Assembly (NCBI GenBank): GCA_028871195.1
Contig: JAGWNT010000074.1
Location: forward strand, 1 to 20,417
Length of the DNA: 20,417 nucleotides
Reading direction: 5' to 3'
Origin: REEB85 sp018971455
GTDB taxonomy: Bacteria > Pseudomonadota > Alphaproteobacteria > Acetobacterales > Acetobacteraceae
Positions 1 to 7,811 of the stretch are shown one piece after another. Position 1 is the stretch's first letter, and each line of letters begins with the position of its first letter. The notes below the pieces were generated by a model, which saw nothing but the letters and a program-made list of their open reading frames with translations, searched no databases and had not been told where the DNA came from. A program made the translations under genes and the position numbers.

Positions 1-71
1 GCAAAGCCGATGCCCTGGCCGGAGCCGGTGATCAGCGCGCGCTTGCCGCTGAGATCGAACAAGTGATGCAT
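1..71 (-). CDS. SDR-family oxidoreductase, N-terminal fragment cut by window edge
   Basis: Only the first 23 codons are present; the gene runs off the left edge. They read MHHLFDLSGKRALITGSGQG followed by IGF, which contains the TGxxxGxG dinucleotide-binding motif (TGSGQGIG) of classical short-chain dehydrogenases at the usual position near the N-terminus. The opening LFDLSGK-ALITGS resembles gluconate 5-dehydrogenase and related sugar or hydroxy-acid SDRs, but substrate cannot be judged from so little. The ATG at 71-69 is preceded by AAGGA about five bases upstream, supporting the start. It lies 34 bp after the PEP-mutase/isocitrate-lyase-family gene on the same strand and is probably co-transcribed with it. 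Confidence 0.8.
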   Translation of the reverse strand, partial: MHHLFDLSGKRALITGSGQGIGF

Positions 72-105
72 GCCGTCCTTCCCGTGCGGGGGGGCCGCCC
101 GAAGC

Positions 106-996
106 TCAGCCGACCACGAAGCGCGCGGCCGCGGTGTCGTACTCGCCGTAGCCCAGCGTGTCGCGCAGTTCGGCCGGCTTGAGGGCGCTGGACGCCTCCG
201 CCTGGCCTGCGGCGAGCGCGGCCAGCCCGGCCTTGATGCCGGCGGCGACGGGGGAGATCAGCGCCGTCGGATAGGTGCCGATCTTGAGGCCGAGTTCGGC
301 GGCGCGGATGTTGTTCGGAGTCGCGCGCGGCGCGCCGGGGGAGAGGACGGAGAAGGAGGGGCGGCCGGCGGCGGCGGCGACGGCGCGGCGGATTTCCGCC
401 TCGTCGGCAGGAGAGTCGAGGAACAGGATATCGGCGCCCTCCTCGACGAACATCTCGATCCGCGCCACCGCTTCGTCGATGCCGGCCGTCGGGCGGCAAT
501 CGGTGCGCGCCATGACGAGGATGCCGGAGTCCCGGGCGGCCTCGACGGCGGCCCGCACCTTGATGCGCGCATCCTCGCGCGGCAGGCACGGCTTGCCCGC
601 AGCGGTCAGCGCCCGCGGCGTGATCTTGTCCTCGATCAGGATGGCGGCGGCGCCGGCGCGGCCATAGGCGCGCACCGTCCGCTGCACGTTCATGGCGTTG
701 CCGTAGCCGTGATCGCCATCGGCGAGCACCAGCGTCTGCGGCGCGGCGGCTCGCACCATCAGCAGGGAATCCTGCATCTCGGCGAAGGACAGCAGATCCA
801 GATCCGGCCCGCCGAGGCGTGCCGCGGCGACGCAGGAGCCGGAGAGGAAGGCCGTCGGAAAGCCGGCCGCGGCGGCGAGCTTGGCCGAAAGCCCGTCCCA
901 GACGGCCGGCATCACCACGAAGCCCGGTGCTGCGAGCAGGGCGCGCAGGCGATCGGGGGCGGACACGGCCGGAGCGGAGGTGGCGGGAGCGGTCAT
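106..996 (-). CDS. isocitrate lyase/PEP mutase superfamily protein
   Basis: 296 residues, the normal size for the short PEP mutase/2-methylisocitrate lyase/oxaloacetate decarboxylase group, which are TIM-barrel enzymes breaking or forming C-C or P-C bonds next to a carboxylate. Visible family marks are the metal-binding DGDHGYGN at residues 93-100 (usually DxDxGYGN), the following NVQRTVR, IED at 121-123 and ARTD at 163-166. The KKCGH/KRCGH catalytic loop of true isocitrate and methylisocitrate lyases is absent; the corresponding stretch reads GKPCLP near 134-139, so a lyase or decarboxylase of another 2-oxo or hydroxy acid is more likely. GAGGA lies upstream of the ATG. A terminator-like hairpin separates it from the upstream binding-protein gene. 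The reaction is unknown. Confidence 0.85.
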   Translation of the reverse strand: MTAPATSAPAVSAPDRLRALLAAPGFVVMPAVWDGLSAKLAAAAGFPTAFLSGSCVAAARLGGPDLDLLSFAEMQDSLLMVRAAAPQTLVLADGDHGYGNAMNVQRTVRAYGRAGAAAILIEDKITPRALTAAGKPCLPREDARIKVRAAVEAARDSGILVMARTDCRPTAGIDEAVARIEMFVEEGADILFLDSPADEAEIRRAVAAAAGRPSFSVLSPGAPRATPNNIRAAELGLKIGTYPTALISPVAAGIKAGLAALAAGQAEASSALKPAELRDTLGYGEYDTAAARFVVG

Positions 997-1009
997 GGGG
1001 AGTCCTCGG

Positions 1010-1048
1010 AAAAAGGCCGGCCCCGCGGCGGCAGCGTCGCGGGGCCGG
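1010..1048 (-). terminator. intrinsic terminator or attenuator hairpin after the ABC binding-protein gene
   Basis: A perfect 11-bp GC-rich inverted repeat (arms 1017-1027 and 1038-1048, 10-nt loop) is followed on the minus strand, after two C, by five T (A run at 1010-1014). It lies 20 bp after the stop codon of the binding protein and just before the start of the next gene. That is the form of a rho-independent terminator. As two same-strand genes follow, it may act as a partial terminator setting lower expression of the lyase and SDR genes. Confidence 0.75.
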
Positions 1049-1067
1049 TGGCGTCAGGCCGGTGAAA

Positions 1068-1913
1068 TCACGGAATCGGGTCGAACTTCAAGTCCTTCAG
1101 CGCCACCACCTTGTCGGTGCGCACCATCTTGAACTCGGTGTTCGGGCCCAGCCACTTGTTCCAGATCTGATTGATCTCGCCGGCCTTGTCCATCGCCAGG
1201 AGGGTCTCGTTGACCTTGGCGAGCAGCGCCGGCTCACCCTGCTTCATGCCGACGCAGATCGGCTCGAGCAGCATCGGATCGTCGATCATCTTGAGCGGGA
1301 CGGCGCTCTTCTGCGAGTCGGCGACGAGCTTGGTGATGGTCATCGTGTTGGCGACCATGCCGGCGGATTTGTGCTGCTCGACCGCCATGAACACGGAGCC
1401 GGTGTCCTGGAAGGTCAGCGGCTCGGAGCCGTTCAGCTTGACGCCGAGTTCCGAGGTCGACCCCTTGGCGGCCGAGAGGCGCTTGCCCTTGAAGTCGGCC
1501 TTGTGCGTGGCGGGATCGCTGGCGGGAACGGCGAGCATTTCCTTGGCGATGTAGTACGGATCGCTGAACTGGATCTCCTTGGCGCGGCCGATCGTGTAGG
1601 CGAGATTGGCGATGGTGACATCGACGCGCCCCAGCTTGACCTCGGGCACACGCGCCTCCACCGAGACCGGCTTGATGGTGGCGGAGACACCCCAGTGCTT
1701 GGCGATGGCGTTGCAGAGATCGACGTCGAAGCCGACCATCTTGCGGGTCTTCGGATCGGGGGCGGCGAAGGGCGGAACGTCGGCGAAAGTGCCGCAGCGC
1801 AGCTCCTTGTGCTGCATGATGCTCTGCAGCTGGTCGGCCCGCGCGGGCAGCGCGACGGCGCTGAGCGCGAGCGCCACGGCGCCGAGGCGCAGGATCGGAA
1901 TATCACAGGACAT
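1068..1913 (-). CDS. periplasmic amino-acid-type ABC transporter substrate-binding protein
   Basis: 281 residues, family 3 extracellular solute-binding protein (polar amino acid type). Residues 1-26 form a signal peptide: a short N-region, the hydrophobic stretch LGAVALALSAVAL and an AxA-type cleavage site PARA/DQ. The mature part has the expected ELRCGTFADVPPF opening, MVGFDVDLCNAIA, the LGRVDVTIANLAYT segment, and RAKEIQFSDPYY. The start at 1913 is preferred over an upstream in-frame ATG at 1949, because AAGGGAG stands about eight bases before it and the signal peptide then begins properly. It is the last gene of the transporter (two permeases and an ATPase precede it). The ligand is probably an amino acid or a related small carboxylate; it cannot be read from sequence. 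Confidence 0.93.
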   Translation of the reverse strand: MSCDIPILRLGAVALALSAVALPARADQLQSIMQHKELRCGTFADVPPFAAPDPKTRKMVGFDVDLCNAIAKHWGVSATIKPVSVEARVPEVKLGRVDVTIANLAYTIGRAKEIQFSDPYYIAKEMLAVPASDPATHKADFKGKRLSAAKGSTSELGVKLNGSEPLTFQDTGSVFMAVEQHKSAGMVANTMTITKLVADSQKSAVPLKMIDDPMLLEPICVGMKQGEPALLAKVNETLLAMDKAGEINQIWNKWLGPNTEFKMVRTDKVVALKDLKFDPIP

Positions 1914-1949
1914 GAAGTATCTCCCTTTGAAGTTGATTGACAGACGCAT

Positions 1950-2684
<735 letters not shown>

Positions 2685-2689
2685 GCCAC

Positions 2690-2694
2690 CCTCC
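2690..2694 (-). promoter_or_regulatory. ribosome binding site deciding the ATPase start
   Basis: GGAGG on the minus strand lies five bases before the ATG at 2684. It supports this start over the ATG at 2720, which overlaps the permease stop codon but lacks a recognisable Shine-Dalgarno sequence. Confidence 0.7.
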
Positions 2695-2716
2695 GGACCA
2701 TTGACAGGATTCCCGC

Positions 2717-3445
2717 TCATGACGGGGCCGCCACGACGACCAGGGCGGGGCCCGCGCGCCGCCGCGCGACGCGGCGTTCGAGCCAGGTCGCCAGCTGAGT
2801 GAGGCTGAAACAGACGACGTAGTAGGTCAGCGCCAGGATCAGGAAGACCTCGAAAGGCTTGGTGAGAAGGCGGTTGTTGATCTGGCTGGCGGCGAAAGTG
2901 AGTTCGGGGACGTTGATCACGTATCCGAGCGTCGTGTCCTTGATGGTCGAGACGAACTGGCTGAGGATGCTCGGCGCCATGTTGTAGATTGCCTGCGGCA
3001 GGATGATGAAGCGCATCGCCTGCGGGTAGGAGTGGCCGAGTGCGCGCGCCGCATCCATCTGCCCGGCGGGCAGCGCCTCGATGCCGGCGCGCACCACCTC
3101 GCTGAGGAAGGCGCTCTCGTAGAGCACGAGCGTGCAGACCATGGTGGTGAAGCCCGGAACCTCGGTGCCCAGCAGCAGGGGGAACAGGAAGTAGACCCAG
3201 AAGATGATCATCAGAAGCGGCACGCCACGGACGAGATAGACCAGCGCCGTCGCTGGCGCGCGCAGGGCGCGCCAGCGCGAGATGCGCGCCAGCGCCACCA
3301 GCACGCTGAGCGGGAAGGCCAGGCCGATTCCGAGCACCGAGAGCATCAGCGTGGCGGCGATTCCGCCAAGCGGGCCGTTGGGATACTGGCCCACCAGCAG
3401 CAGCAGCCAGTTGTCCCGGGCGATGGCGAGTGCGCTGGCGAGCAT
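2717..3445 (-). CDS. amino-acid ABC transporter permease (second of pair)
   Basis: 242 residues, HisM/GlnP-type inner-membrane permease. Hydrophobic spans are visible around residues 27-52, 66-92, 98-116 and 195-218. The cytoplasmic EAA-type coupling loop lies near 117-150, including DAARALGHSYPQAMRFIILP, which docks on the ATPase. It begins three bases after the stop of the first permease, and its TGA overlaps a possible ATG of the ATPase gene, so translation is probably coupled. It should pair with the upstream permease to form a heterodimeric channel for the solute captured by the binding protein. It is the more divergent of the two in the N-terminal 25 residues, but no motif is missing. 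Confidence 0.94.
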   Translation of the reverse strand: MLASALAIARDNWLLLLVGQYPNGPLGGIAATLMLSVLGIGLAFPLSVLVALARISRWRALRAPATALVYLVRGVPLLMIIFWVYFLFPLLLGTEVPGFTTMVCTLVLYESAFLSEVVRAGIEALPAGQMDAARALGHSYPQAMRFIILPQAIYNMAPSILSQFVSTIKDTTLGYVINVPELTFAASQINNRLLTKPFEVFLILALTYYVVCFSLTQLATWLERRVARRRAGPALVVVAAPS

Positions 3446-3448
3446 CGC

Positions 3449-4150
3449 TCAACGCGCTCCGGCCAGGCGCGCGCGCTGGCTCAGCACCGCGCCCATCGCC
3501 ATGATGGTCAGCGAGCAGCCGAGATAGAGGATGGTCGCCACCAGATAGACTTCGAAGGTGCGGAAGCTCTCATTCTCGACCTCGCGTACCGCCTGGGTGA
3601 GCTCGACGACGCCGATGGCCATGGCGAGGCTGCTGTTCTTGAACAGCGAGACGGTGTGGTTGACCAGCGCCGGCAGGGCGTTGCGCAGCGCCTGCGGCAT
3701 CAGCACGAAGCGCATCGAGCCGAGATAGGAATGGCCCAGCGCCCGCGCCGCCTCGATCTGCCCGCGCCCGACGGCGCGCAGGCCGGAGCGGAGATCCTCG
3801 CTGAAATACGCCGCCTGGCACAGGCCGAGGCCGATGATGGCGAAGATCACCTCGCCATGGTGATCGCCGAGCCAGCCCTGCAGCGCGCCGGGAAGCAGGC
3901 TCGCGATGCCGAAATACCACAGCATCAGCTGAACCAGAGTCGGCACGTTCTGGTGGTAGGAGATGTAGGCCACCACGGCGCCATTGGCGATCCGGCCGGG
4001 GGTAAGGCGGATGACGAGCAGCAGCAGTCCGAGCGTCATCGCCAGAACCCATGAGCAGATGGCGACGACGAACGTCATGCCCAGCCCGTTGAGGAGCATG
4101 GCGCGGAACCCGGGGTTCAGCAGGATCGCGAAGAGGTTGAATCCCTGCAT
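3449..4150 (-). CDS. amino-acid ABC transporter permease (first of pair)
   Basis: 233 residues, polar amino-acid ABC permease. Several membrane spans are visible (about 17-47, 57-85, 100-115 and 200-224). The EAA coupling loop is at about 120-155, with GQIEAARALGHSYLGSMRFV followed by LMPQALRNALP. The KNSSLAMAIGVVELT segment near 171-185 is typical of this family. The ATG at 4150 has GAAGG eight bases upstream, and the preceding SDR gene ends 11 bp before it. It forms the transport channel with the permease that starts at 3445; both encode halves of one importer with the ATPase and binding protein downstream. The transported compound is not determined. Confidence 0.94.
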   Translation of the reverse strand: MQGFNLFAILLNPGFRAMLLNGLGMTFVVAICSWVLAMTLGLLLLVIRLTPGRIANGAVVAYISYHQNVPTLVQLMLWYFGIASLLPGALQGWLGDHHGEVIFAIIGLGLCQAAYFSEDLRSGLRAVGRGQIEAARALGHSYLGSMRFVLMPQALRNALPALVNHTVSLFKNSSLAMAIGVVELTQAVREVENESFRTFEVYLVATILYLGCSLTIMAMGAVLSQRARLAGAR

Positions 4151-4161
4151 GCGCCCGGCCT

Positions 4162-4908
4162 TCAGGACCCGTCGGGCCGGGCTGTCGAAAGCCCGCCGGG
4201 CACTTGCAGCGTCGGCGTGATTTCCATGTGGCCGATATTGACCGCGGCCGGTGCGGCGATGGCGAAGGCGATCGCCTCGGCGATGTCGGTCGCGGTCGGC
4301 AGCTCGAAGCCGCGGATGAAGCGCTCGTGGATGTCCGGGCTGTCGCCGTGGACATGGGCGAAGATGTCGGTGGCGACCCGGCCGGGGCAGATTTCGGTGA
4401 CGCGCACCTGCTTGCCGAAAACGTCGATGCGCAGCTGGCGCGACAGCATCGCGATGGCCGCCTTGGTGGCGTGGTAGATGGAGTTGCCGCCGAAATTATA
4501 GGCGGCGGCGATCGAGCTGATGTTGACGACGTGGCCGCGATTGCGCGCGGCCATGCCCGGCACCACGAGGCGGCAGAGATGCAGGACCGCGCGCAGGTTC
4601 ACGTCCACCAGCAGGTCGATATCGCCCGGATCGGCGCCGAGCAGGCCGCGCGGGCGATCGACGCCGGCATTGTTGACGAGGATGTCGAAGGGGATGGAGG
4701 CGCACAGCGCCGTCATCGCGGCGCGGTCGGTGACGTCGTGGGCGTGGGCGATGCAGCCGGTGCGCGCGGCGAGTGCCGCCAGCGCCTCGGCGTTGCGGGC
4801 GACGGCATGAACCTCGATGCCCTCGCGGCGGAACCGCTCGACCACGGCCGCACCGATCCCGGAGGAGGCGCCGGTGACGAGAGCGGTGCGGTAATCGGGA
4901 AAGGGCAT
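4162..4908 (-). CDS. SDR-family NAD(P)-dependent oxidoreductase
   Basis: 248 residues, a classical short-chain dehydrogenase. It has the cofactor motif TGASSGIG (12-19), NNAG (79-82), the catalytic Ser in NISS (129-132) and Tyr145/Lys149 in YHATK. The C-terminal NIGHMEITPTLQVPGG resembles the YdfG-type group acting on 3-hydroxy acids such as serine or 3-hydroxypropionate; this is a family resemblance, not proof of substrate. The ATG has GAGGA six bases upstream. It is the first gene of the transport operon, about 20 nt after a predicted promoter that carries the Nac-like palindrome. An oxidoreductase in front of the importer suggests it acts on the imported compound or a product of it. Confidence 0.93.
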   Translation of the reverse strand: MPFPDYRTALVTGASSGIGAAVVERFRREGIEVHAVARNAEALAALAARTGCIAHAHDVTDRAAMTALCASIPFDILVNNAGVDRPRGLLGADPGDIDLLVDVNLRAVLHLCRLVVPGMAARNRGHVVNISSIAAAYNFGGNSIYHATKAAIAMLSRQLRIDVFGKQVRVTEICPGRVATDIFAHVHGDSPDIHERFIRGFELPTATDIAEAIAFAIAAPAAVNIGHMEITPTLQVPGGLSTARPDGS

Positions 4909-4935
4909 CTAGTTCCTCGCGATCCTGGGGGTCAC

Positions 4936-4963
4936 GCTATCGAGCGCCAATACGGCGCGCCAA
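4936..4963 (-). promoter_or_regulatory. predicted sigma-70 promoter of the SDR/ABC transporter operon
   Basis: On the minus strand, -35 TTGGCG (4963-4958) and -10 GATAGC (4941-4936) are separated by 16 bp. The predicted start is near 4929, giving a leader of about 20 nt before the SDR ATG. Both hexamers are poor matches to consensus, as expected for an activator-dependent promoter. The same hexamers with the same spacing occur before accB, and near-identical ones before the aminotransferase. Confidence 0.65.
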
Positions 4964-4983
4964 GACGGATTGGCTGTGGTGGG

Positions 4984-4998
4984 ATAAGACGCGCTTAT
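4984..4998 (-). promoter_or_regulatory. Nac-like LysR-type binding site, copy A
   Basis: The perfect palindrome ATAAG-ACGCG-CTTAT (plus-strand reading) contains both the T-N11-A core of LysR-type sites and the Nac consensus ATA-N9-TAT. Its near edge is exactly 20 bp from the -35 hexamer, which puts its centre about 62 bp before the predicted transcription start. This is the usual place for a LysR activator recognition site. Confidence 0.72.
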
Positions 4999-5013
4999 GT
5001 GTGCGGCCCATGC

Positions 5014-5781
5014 TCAGGCCGCCTGGCGCGACACCGGCACGACGCGCCCGCCGCCCTGCTCGATCTCGCCGCGGATCCGGCGGGCGAGATCGACGGAGCC
5101 GGACGTGTCGCCGTGCAGCAGGATGCTGCGCGGGCGCATCGCAAGCGGCTTGCCCGACCAGGTGATGACGTGCCCGTCATTCAGCATCCGCCGCACGCGC
5201 TCCAGCACCAGGGCCGGATCGTGGATGACGGAGTTGGCCACCTTGCGCGGCACCAGGAGCCCCTCGTCGTCGTAGGCGCGATCGGCGAGAAATGTCGTGA
5301 CGACGCGCAGCCCGGTGGCGGCGGCGGCTTCTTCGATGGCCTTGCTGGTGGAGGAGATGACGGTCAGCGCCGGATCGAAGGAGGCGACCGCCCGCAGCAG
5401 CGGGAGGGCAAGTGCCGGGTCGCCGGCAGCGAGATTGCCGAGTGCCCCGTGGAAACTCATATGCGTCATCGCCTGACCGGCGGCGCGCGCGATGCCGGCG
5501 AGTGCGCCGAGCTGGTAGATCACCATGGTGGCGAGTTCGGCCGTGTCGATCTGCATCACCCGCCGGCCGAATCCCTGGCGGTCAGGAAAGCCGACATGCG
5601 CGCCGATATCGACGCCGCGCGCGGCCGCGAGGCGAATGGTGCGATCCATGATCGGCGGGTCGCCGGCATGGAACCCGCAGGCGATGTTGGCCGAGGAGAC
5701 GATGTCGAGCAGGGCGGCATCGTCGCCGATGCGCCACGCGCCGTAGCCTTCGGCCAGATCGGCGTTGAGATCGATGTCCAT
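5014..5781 (-). CDS. pxpA: LamB/YcsF family protein (5-oxoprolinase subunit A-like)
   Basis: 255 residues, the full length of the LamB/YcsF family, whose characterised member PxpA works with PxpB and PxpC to open 5-oxoproline to glutamate using ATP. Conserved blocks are DLNADLAEGYG (4-14), SANIACGFHAGDP (30-42), GAHVGFPDRQGFGRR (60-74), FLADRAYDDEGLLVPR (164-179) and LLHGDTSG (221-228). The usual KPHGALYN block reads SFHGALGN (109-116), losing the Lys, Pro and Tyr, so the substrate may differ from that of typical PxpA. The start MDIDLNADL at 5781 matches the family; longer in-frame starts add an unrelated tail. It is the last gene of the accB-accC-pxpB-pxpC operon, seven bases after the carrier-like gene. 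Confidence 0.9.
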   Translation of the reverse strand: MDIDLNADLAEGYGAWRIGDDAALLDIVSSANIACGFHAGDPPIMDRTIRLAAARGVDIGAHVGFPDRQGFGRRVMQIDTAELATMVIYQLGALAGIARAAGQAMTHMSFHGALGNLAAGDPALALPLLRAVASFDPALTVISSTSKAIEEAAAATGLRVVTTFLADRAYDDEGLLVPRKVANSVIHDPALVLERVRRMLNDGHVITWSGKPLAMRPRSILLHGDTSGSVDLARRIRGEIEQGGGRVVPVSRQAA

Positions 5782-5788
5782 GGGGGCC

Positions 5789-6175
5789 CTATTCGGCGAG
5801 GGGATGGAGTTCGATGAGCGGGTCGCCATAGCCGACGGCCTGGCCCGCCTCGGCGAGCGTGGCGCCGGCCATGGCGCGCCTGGGGGCCGGGACCGGCAGC
5901 AGCAGGGCGCCGATGCGCAGCAGGCCGACCGGATCGCCGGCGGCGAGGACCGTGCCGGCCGGCGCCAGCGGCGCGCCCTGCAGCGGGTGGGAGGGCAGGA
6001 ACACGCCCGGCGCGGGTGCGGCGAGCACGTCCGCCGGCGCGGCCGCGGCGCGCACGGCGCCGCGCTCCTGACACAGGCGCAGCGCGACGCCCGGGCCGCT
6101 GAGCTCGAGTTCGGCGAGGTCGGTGCCGGCGAGCCAGGCGGCGATGCGCGCGATATCCGCGGCGGGCAGGCTCAT
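5789..6175 (-). CDS. AccB-like carrier-domain protein lacking the biotinyl lysine
   Basis: 128 residues. The N-terminal 28 or so (DIARIAAWLAGTDLAELELS onwards to G--LRL) align without gaps to the N-terminus of the accB product of the same operon (shared DI, DL-E-E-S, G and LRL positions), and the C-terminal part looks like a biotinyl/lipoyl fold (GVFLPS, GDPVGLLRIGALL, AVGYGDPLIEL). Where accB has the biotinylation motif EAMKVF, this protein reads IGALLL, so the modified lysine is gone. It may be a structural or docking subunit of the carboxylase. The ATG at 6175 overlaps the TGA of the KipA-like gene (ATGA), indicating coupled translation. No function is established that I can name. Confidence 0.82.
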   Translation of the reverse strand: MSLPAADIARIAAWLAGTDLAELELSGPGVALRLCQERGAVRAAAAPADVLAAPAPGVFLPSHPLQGAPLAPAGTVLAAGDPVGLLRIGALLLPVPAPRRAMAGATLAEAGQAVGYGDPLIELHPLAE

Positions 6176-7161
6176 GGCTCGGCACTCCGCAGCCGGTGCA
6201 GGGCGACGAGGCGGGCCAGACCGGCAAGCCAGGTCTCGTTCTCGTCGCGCGCCGCCAGCGCCTCGTCCCAGCTTGTCTCGACGAAGCGGAAGCGGCTGCC
6301 GATCGGCGCCTGGCCGAGGCGCCAGAGATCGGCGGCGATGACGGTGCCGATCTTGGGGTAGCCGCCGGAGGGCTGGGCGTCGCGCATCTGCACGATCGGC
6401 TGCCCGCCATGCGGCACCTGGATGACGCCGGGGACAATGCCGTGCGAGCGCAACTCGATGGCGGAGACGGGGGTGAGCGTGGGCCCGGCGAGGCGATAGC
6501 CGTAGCGGTCGCTCTGCGGCGTGATGCGCCAGGGCTCGGCCCAGAAGGCGGCGCGCGAGGCGGCGGTGTAGCAGGCATATTCGGCCGATGGCAGCACACG
6601 GATGGCCGGCAGGCCGTCGCGTTCGAGGGGCATGGCCAGGGCCGGCGGCACCGCGCCGAAGCCGGTCAGCCGCCGGCCGGCCCCCGGCGCGCCGGCACGC
6701 AGCCGGTCGCCCTGGCGCAGCGCGCGGCCGTCGTGGCCGCCGAAGGCGCCGCGCAGCTGGGTGCTGCGCGAGCCCAGCACGGAGGGCACGTCGATGCCGC
6801 CGGCCACGCACAGATACGCCCGGCTGGCGCGCCATGCCGTGCCGCGCGGCGGGTCGAGCCGCAGGGTCTGCCCGGCCGCGGCCTCGCCCGCCCACCAGGG
6901 AAGGAGCGGGCGGTCATCGAGCCGCGCGGCGCAATCGGCGCCGGTGACGGCGAAGGCGCAGGGCGCCGAGAAGCGGATGATGAAGGGAAAGATCTGGATC
7001 TCGATGGCGGCGTCATCGGCCGCGTTGCCGAGCAGCGTGTTGCCGGCGGCGAGCGCCATCGGGTCCATCGCGCCCGACACGCCGACGCCCCATTTGAGCG
7101 CGCCGCCGCGTCCGGTGTCCTGCACCGTGGCGAGCCCGCTCTCGGAGAGGATCTCGATCAC
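6172..7161 (-). CDS. pxpC: biotin-dependent carboxyltransferase family protein (KipA/PxpC-like)
   Basis: 329 residues, KipA/PxpC family, homologous to the AHS2 half of the carboxyltransferase domain of urea carboxylase. It carries the family opening VQDTGRGG...GVGVSGAMDPMALA near residues 12-37, GGIDVPSVLGSRST, SDRYGYRLAGP, and the long C-terminal block IVPGVIQVPHGGQPIVQMRD with SGGYPKIGTVIAADL. The GTG start at 7161 overlaps the KipI-like stop (GTGA) and puts MIEILSESGLATVQD at the N-terminus as in the family; the open frame extends further but lacks homology there. It should form a heterodimer with the KipI-like protein. With accB and accC in the same operon, it may receive carboxyl from carboxybiotin, unlike the biotin-free E. 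coli PxpBC. Confidence 0.92.
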   Translation of the reverse strand: MIEILSESGLATVQDTGRGGALKWGVGVSGAMDPMALAAGNTLLGNAADDAAIEIQIFPFIIRFSAPCAFAVTGADCAARLDDRPLLPWWAGEAAAGQTLRLDPPRGTAWRASRAYLCVAGGIDVPSVLGSRSTQLRGAFGGHDGRALRQGDRLRAGAPGAGRRLTGFGAVPPALAMPLERDGLPAIRVLPSAEYACYTAASRAAFWAEPWRITPQSDRYGYRLAGPTLTPVSAIELRSHGIVPGVIQVPHGGQPIVQMRDAQPSGGYPKIGTVIAADLWRLGQAPIGSRFRFVETSWDEALAARDENETWLAGLARLVALHRLRSAEP

Positions 7162-7811
7162 CGGATCACCCTCTCGGCGCGGAAGCGCAGCGTGTCGCCG
7201 GGGCGCAGCAGGGCGGGGGGGGCCTGGGCGGGGTCGAAGAAGCACATCGCCGTGCTGCCGATGGTGTTCCAGCCGCTCGGGCCGGCGGAGGCGGAGACGC
7301 CGGTCTGCGACCCGCCGATCGAGACCGCGCCGCCGGGAATGCTGAGCACGGGAACGCGCCGGCGCGGCGTGGCGAGCCGCGCATCCATGCCCCCCAGGTA
7401 GCAGTAGCCGGGGTGGCTGCCGAGGGCGAAGACCGGGTAATCGGGTGCCGTGTGCAGGGCCACGATGTCGTCGATGCCAAGCCCGGTATGGGCAATCACG
7501 TCGGCCATGTGGGGCCCGGCCTCGCCGCCATAGGTGACGGGCAACAGGACGAGCCGGCCGTCCAGCGGCAGCGGCTCGGCGGTGGCCCAGGCGGCAAGCA
7601 GGCGGATCTGCAGCGCGTCGATCCGCTCAGGCGCGCGGCGGAAGGTGAGCATCAGGTTGTTCATGCCAGGCACCGCCTCGCCCACTTCCGGCCAGCTCTC
7701 CGCTTCCAGCGCCAGCGCCCAGATGCGGCGCTGCGTCGGCAGCGCGGTCTCGCCCGGTGCCTCGAAGAGCAGGGCGGTGGTGCCGAGCAGGCTGATCGTG
7801 GGCGCCGTCAT
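7158..7811 (-). CDS. pxpB: KipI/PxpB-like carboxyltransferase subunit (AHS1 domain)
   Basis: 217 residues, normal for the KipI/PxpB (allophanate hydrolase subunit 1-like) family. Motifs are FALGSHPGYCYLGGMD (128-142, family form PGFxYLGGLD), IPGGAVSIGGSQTGV (158-172) and GPSGWNTIGST (177-187). In Bacillus, KipI was described as a histidine-kinase inhibitor. In enterobacteria the homologue is 5-oxoprolinase subunit B, and in urea carboxylase the homologous region is half of the carboxyltransferase. The ATG at 7811 overlaps the accC stop (ATGA), and its own stop overlaps the GTG of the KipA-like gene. Here the carboxylase genes around it favour an enzymatic role over kinase control. Confidence 0.92.
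   Translation of the reverse strand: MTAPTISLLGTTALLFEAPGETALPTQRRIWALALEAESWPEVGEAVPGMNNLMLTFRRAPERIDALQIRLLAAWATAEPLPLDGRLVLLPVTYGGEAGPHMADVIAHTGLGIDDIVALHTAPDYPVFALGSHPGYCYLGGMDARLATPRRRVPVLSIPGGAVSIGGSQTGVSASAGPSGWNTIGSTAMCFFDPAQAPPALLRPGDTLRFRAERVIR

Noticed and set aside
70..1065. Long plus-strand open frames opposite the left-hand genes (and similar ones throughout).
   Set aside because: Low-complexity Arg/Gly/Ala/His-rich translations without recognisable motifs, lying antisense to well-supported genes; they result from high GC content.
2717..3452. An open frame joining a 5' extension to the ABC ATPase, giving a 500-residue fusion.
   Set aside because: The extension is an out-of-frame shadow of a clear permease gene; the ATPase has its own ribosome site at 2690-2694.
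5003..5022. GCGGCC/GGCCGC inverted repeat overlapping the pxpA stop as a terminator.
   Set aside because: Only six base pairs, an 8-nt loop and no T run; no firm claim possible.
6176..6895. An upstream extension of the biotin-less carrier-like gene to 368 residues.
   Set aside because: The added part is an arginine/alanine/proline-rich shadow of the KipA-like gene; the ATG at 6175 overlaps the preceding stop and gives an AccB-like N-terminus.
7158..7811. KipI as a sporulation kinase inhibitor as in Bacillus.
   Set aside because: No KinA-type kinase or sporulation context; the operon of carboxylase genes fits the PxpB/AHS1 enzyme role.
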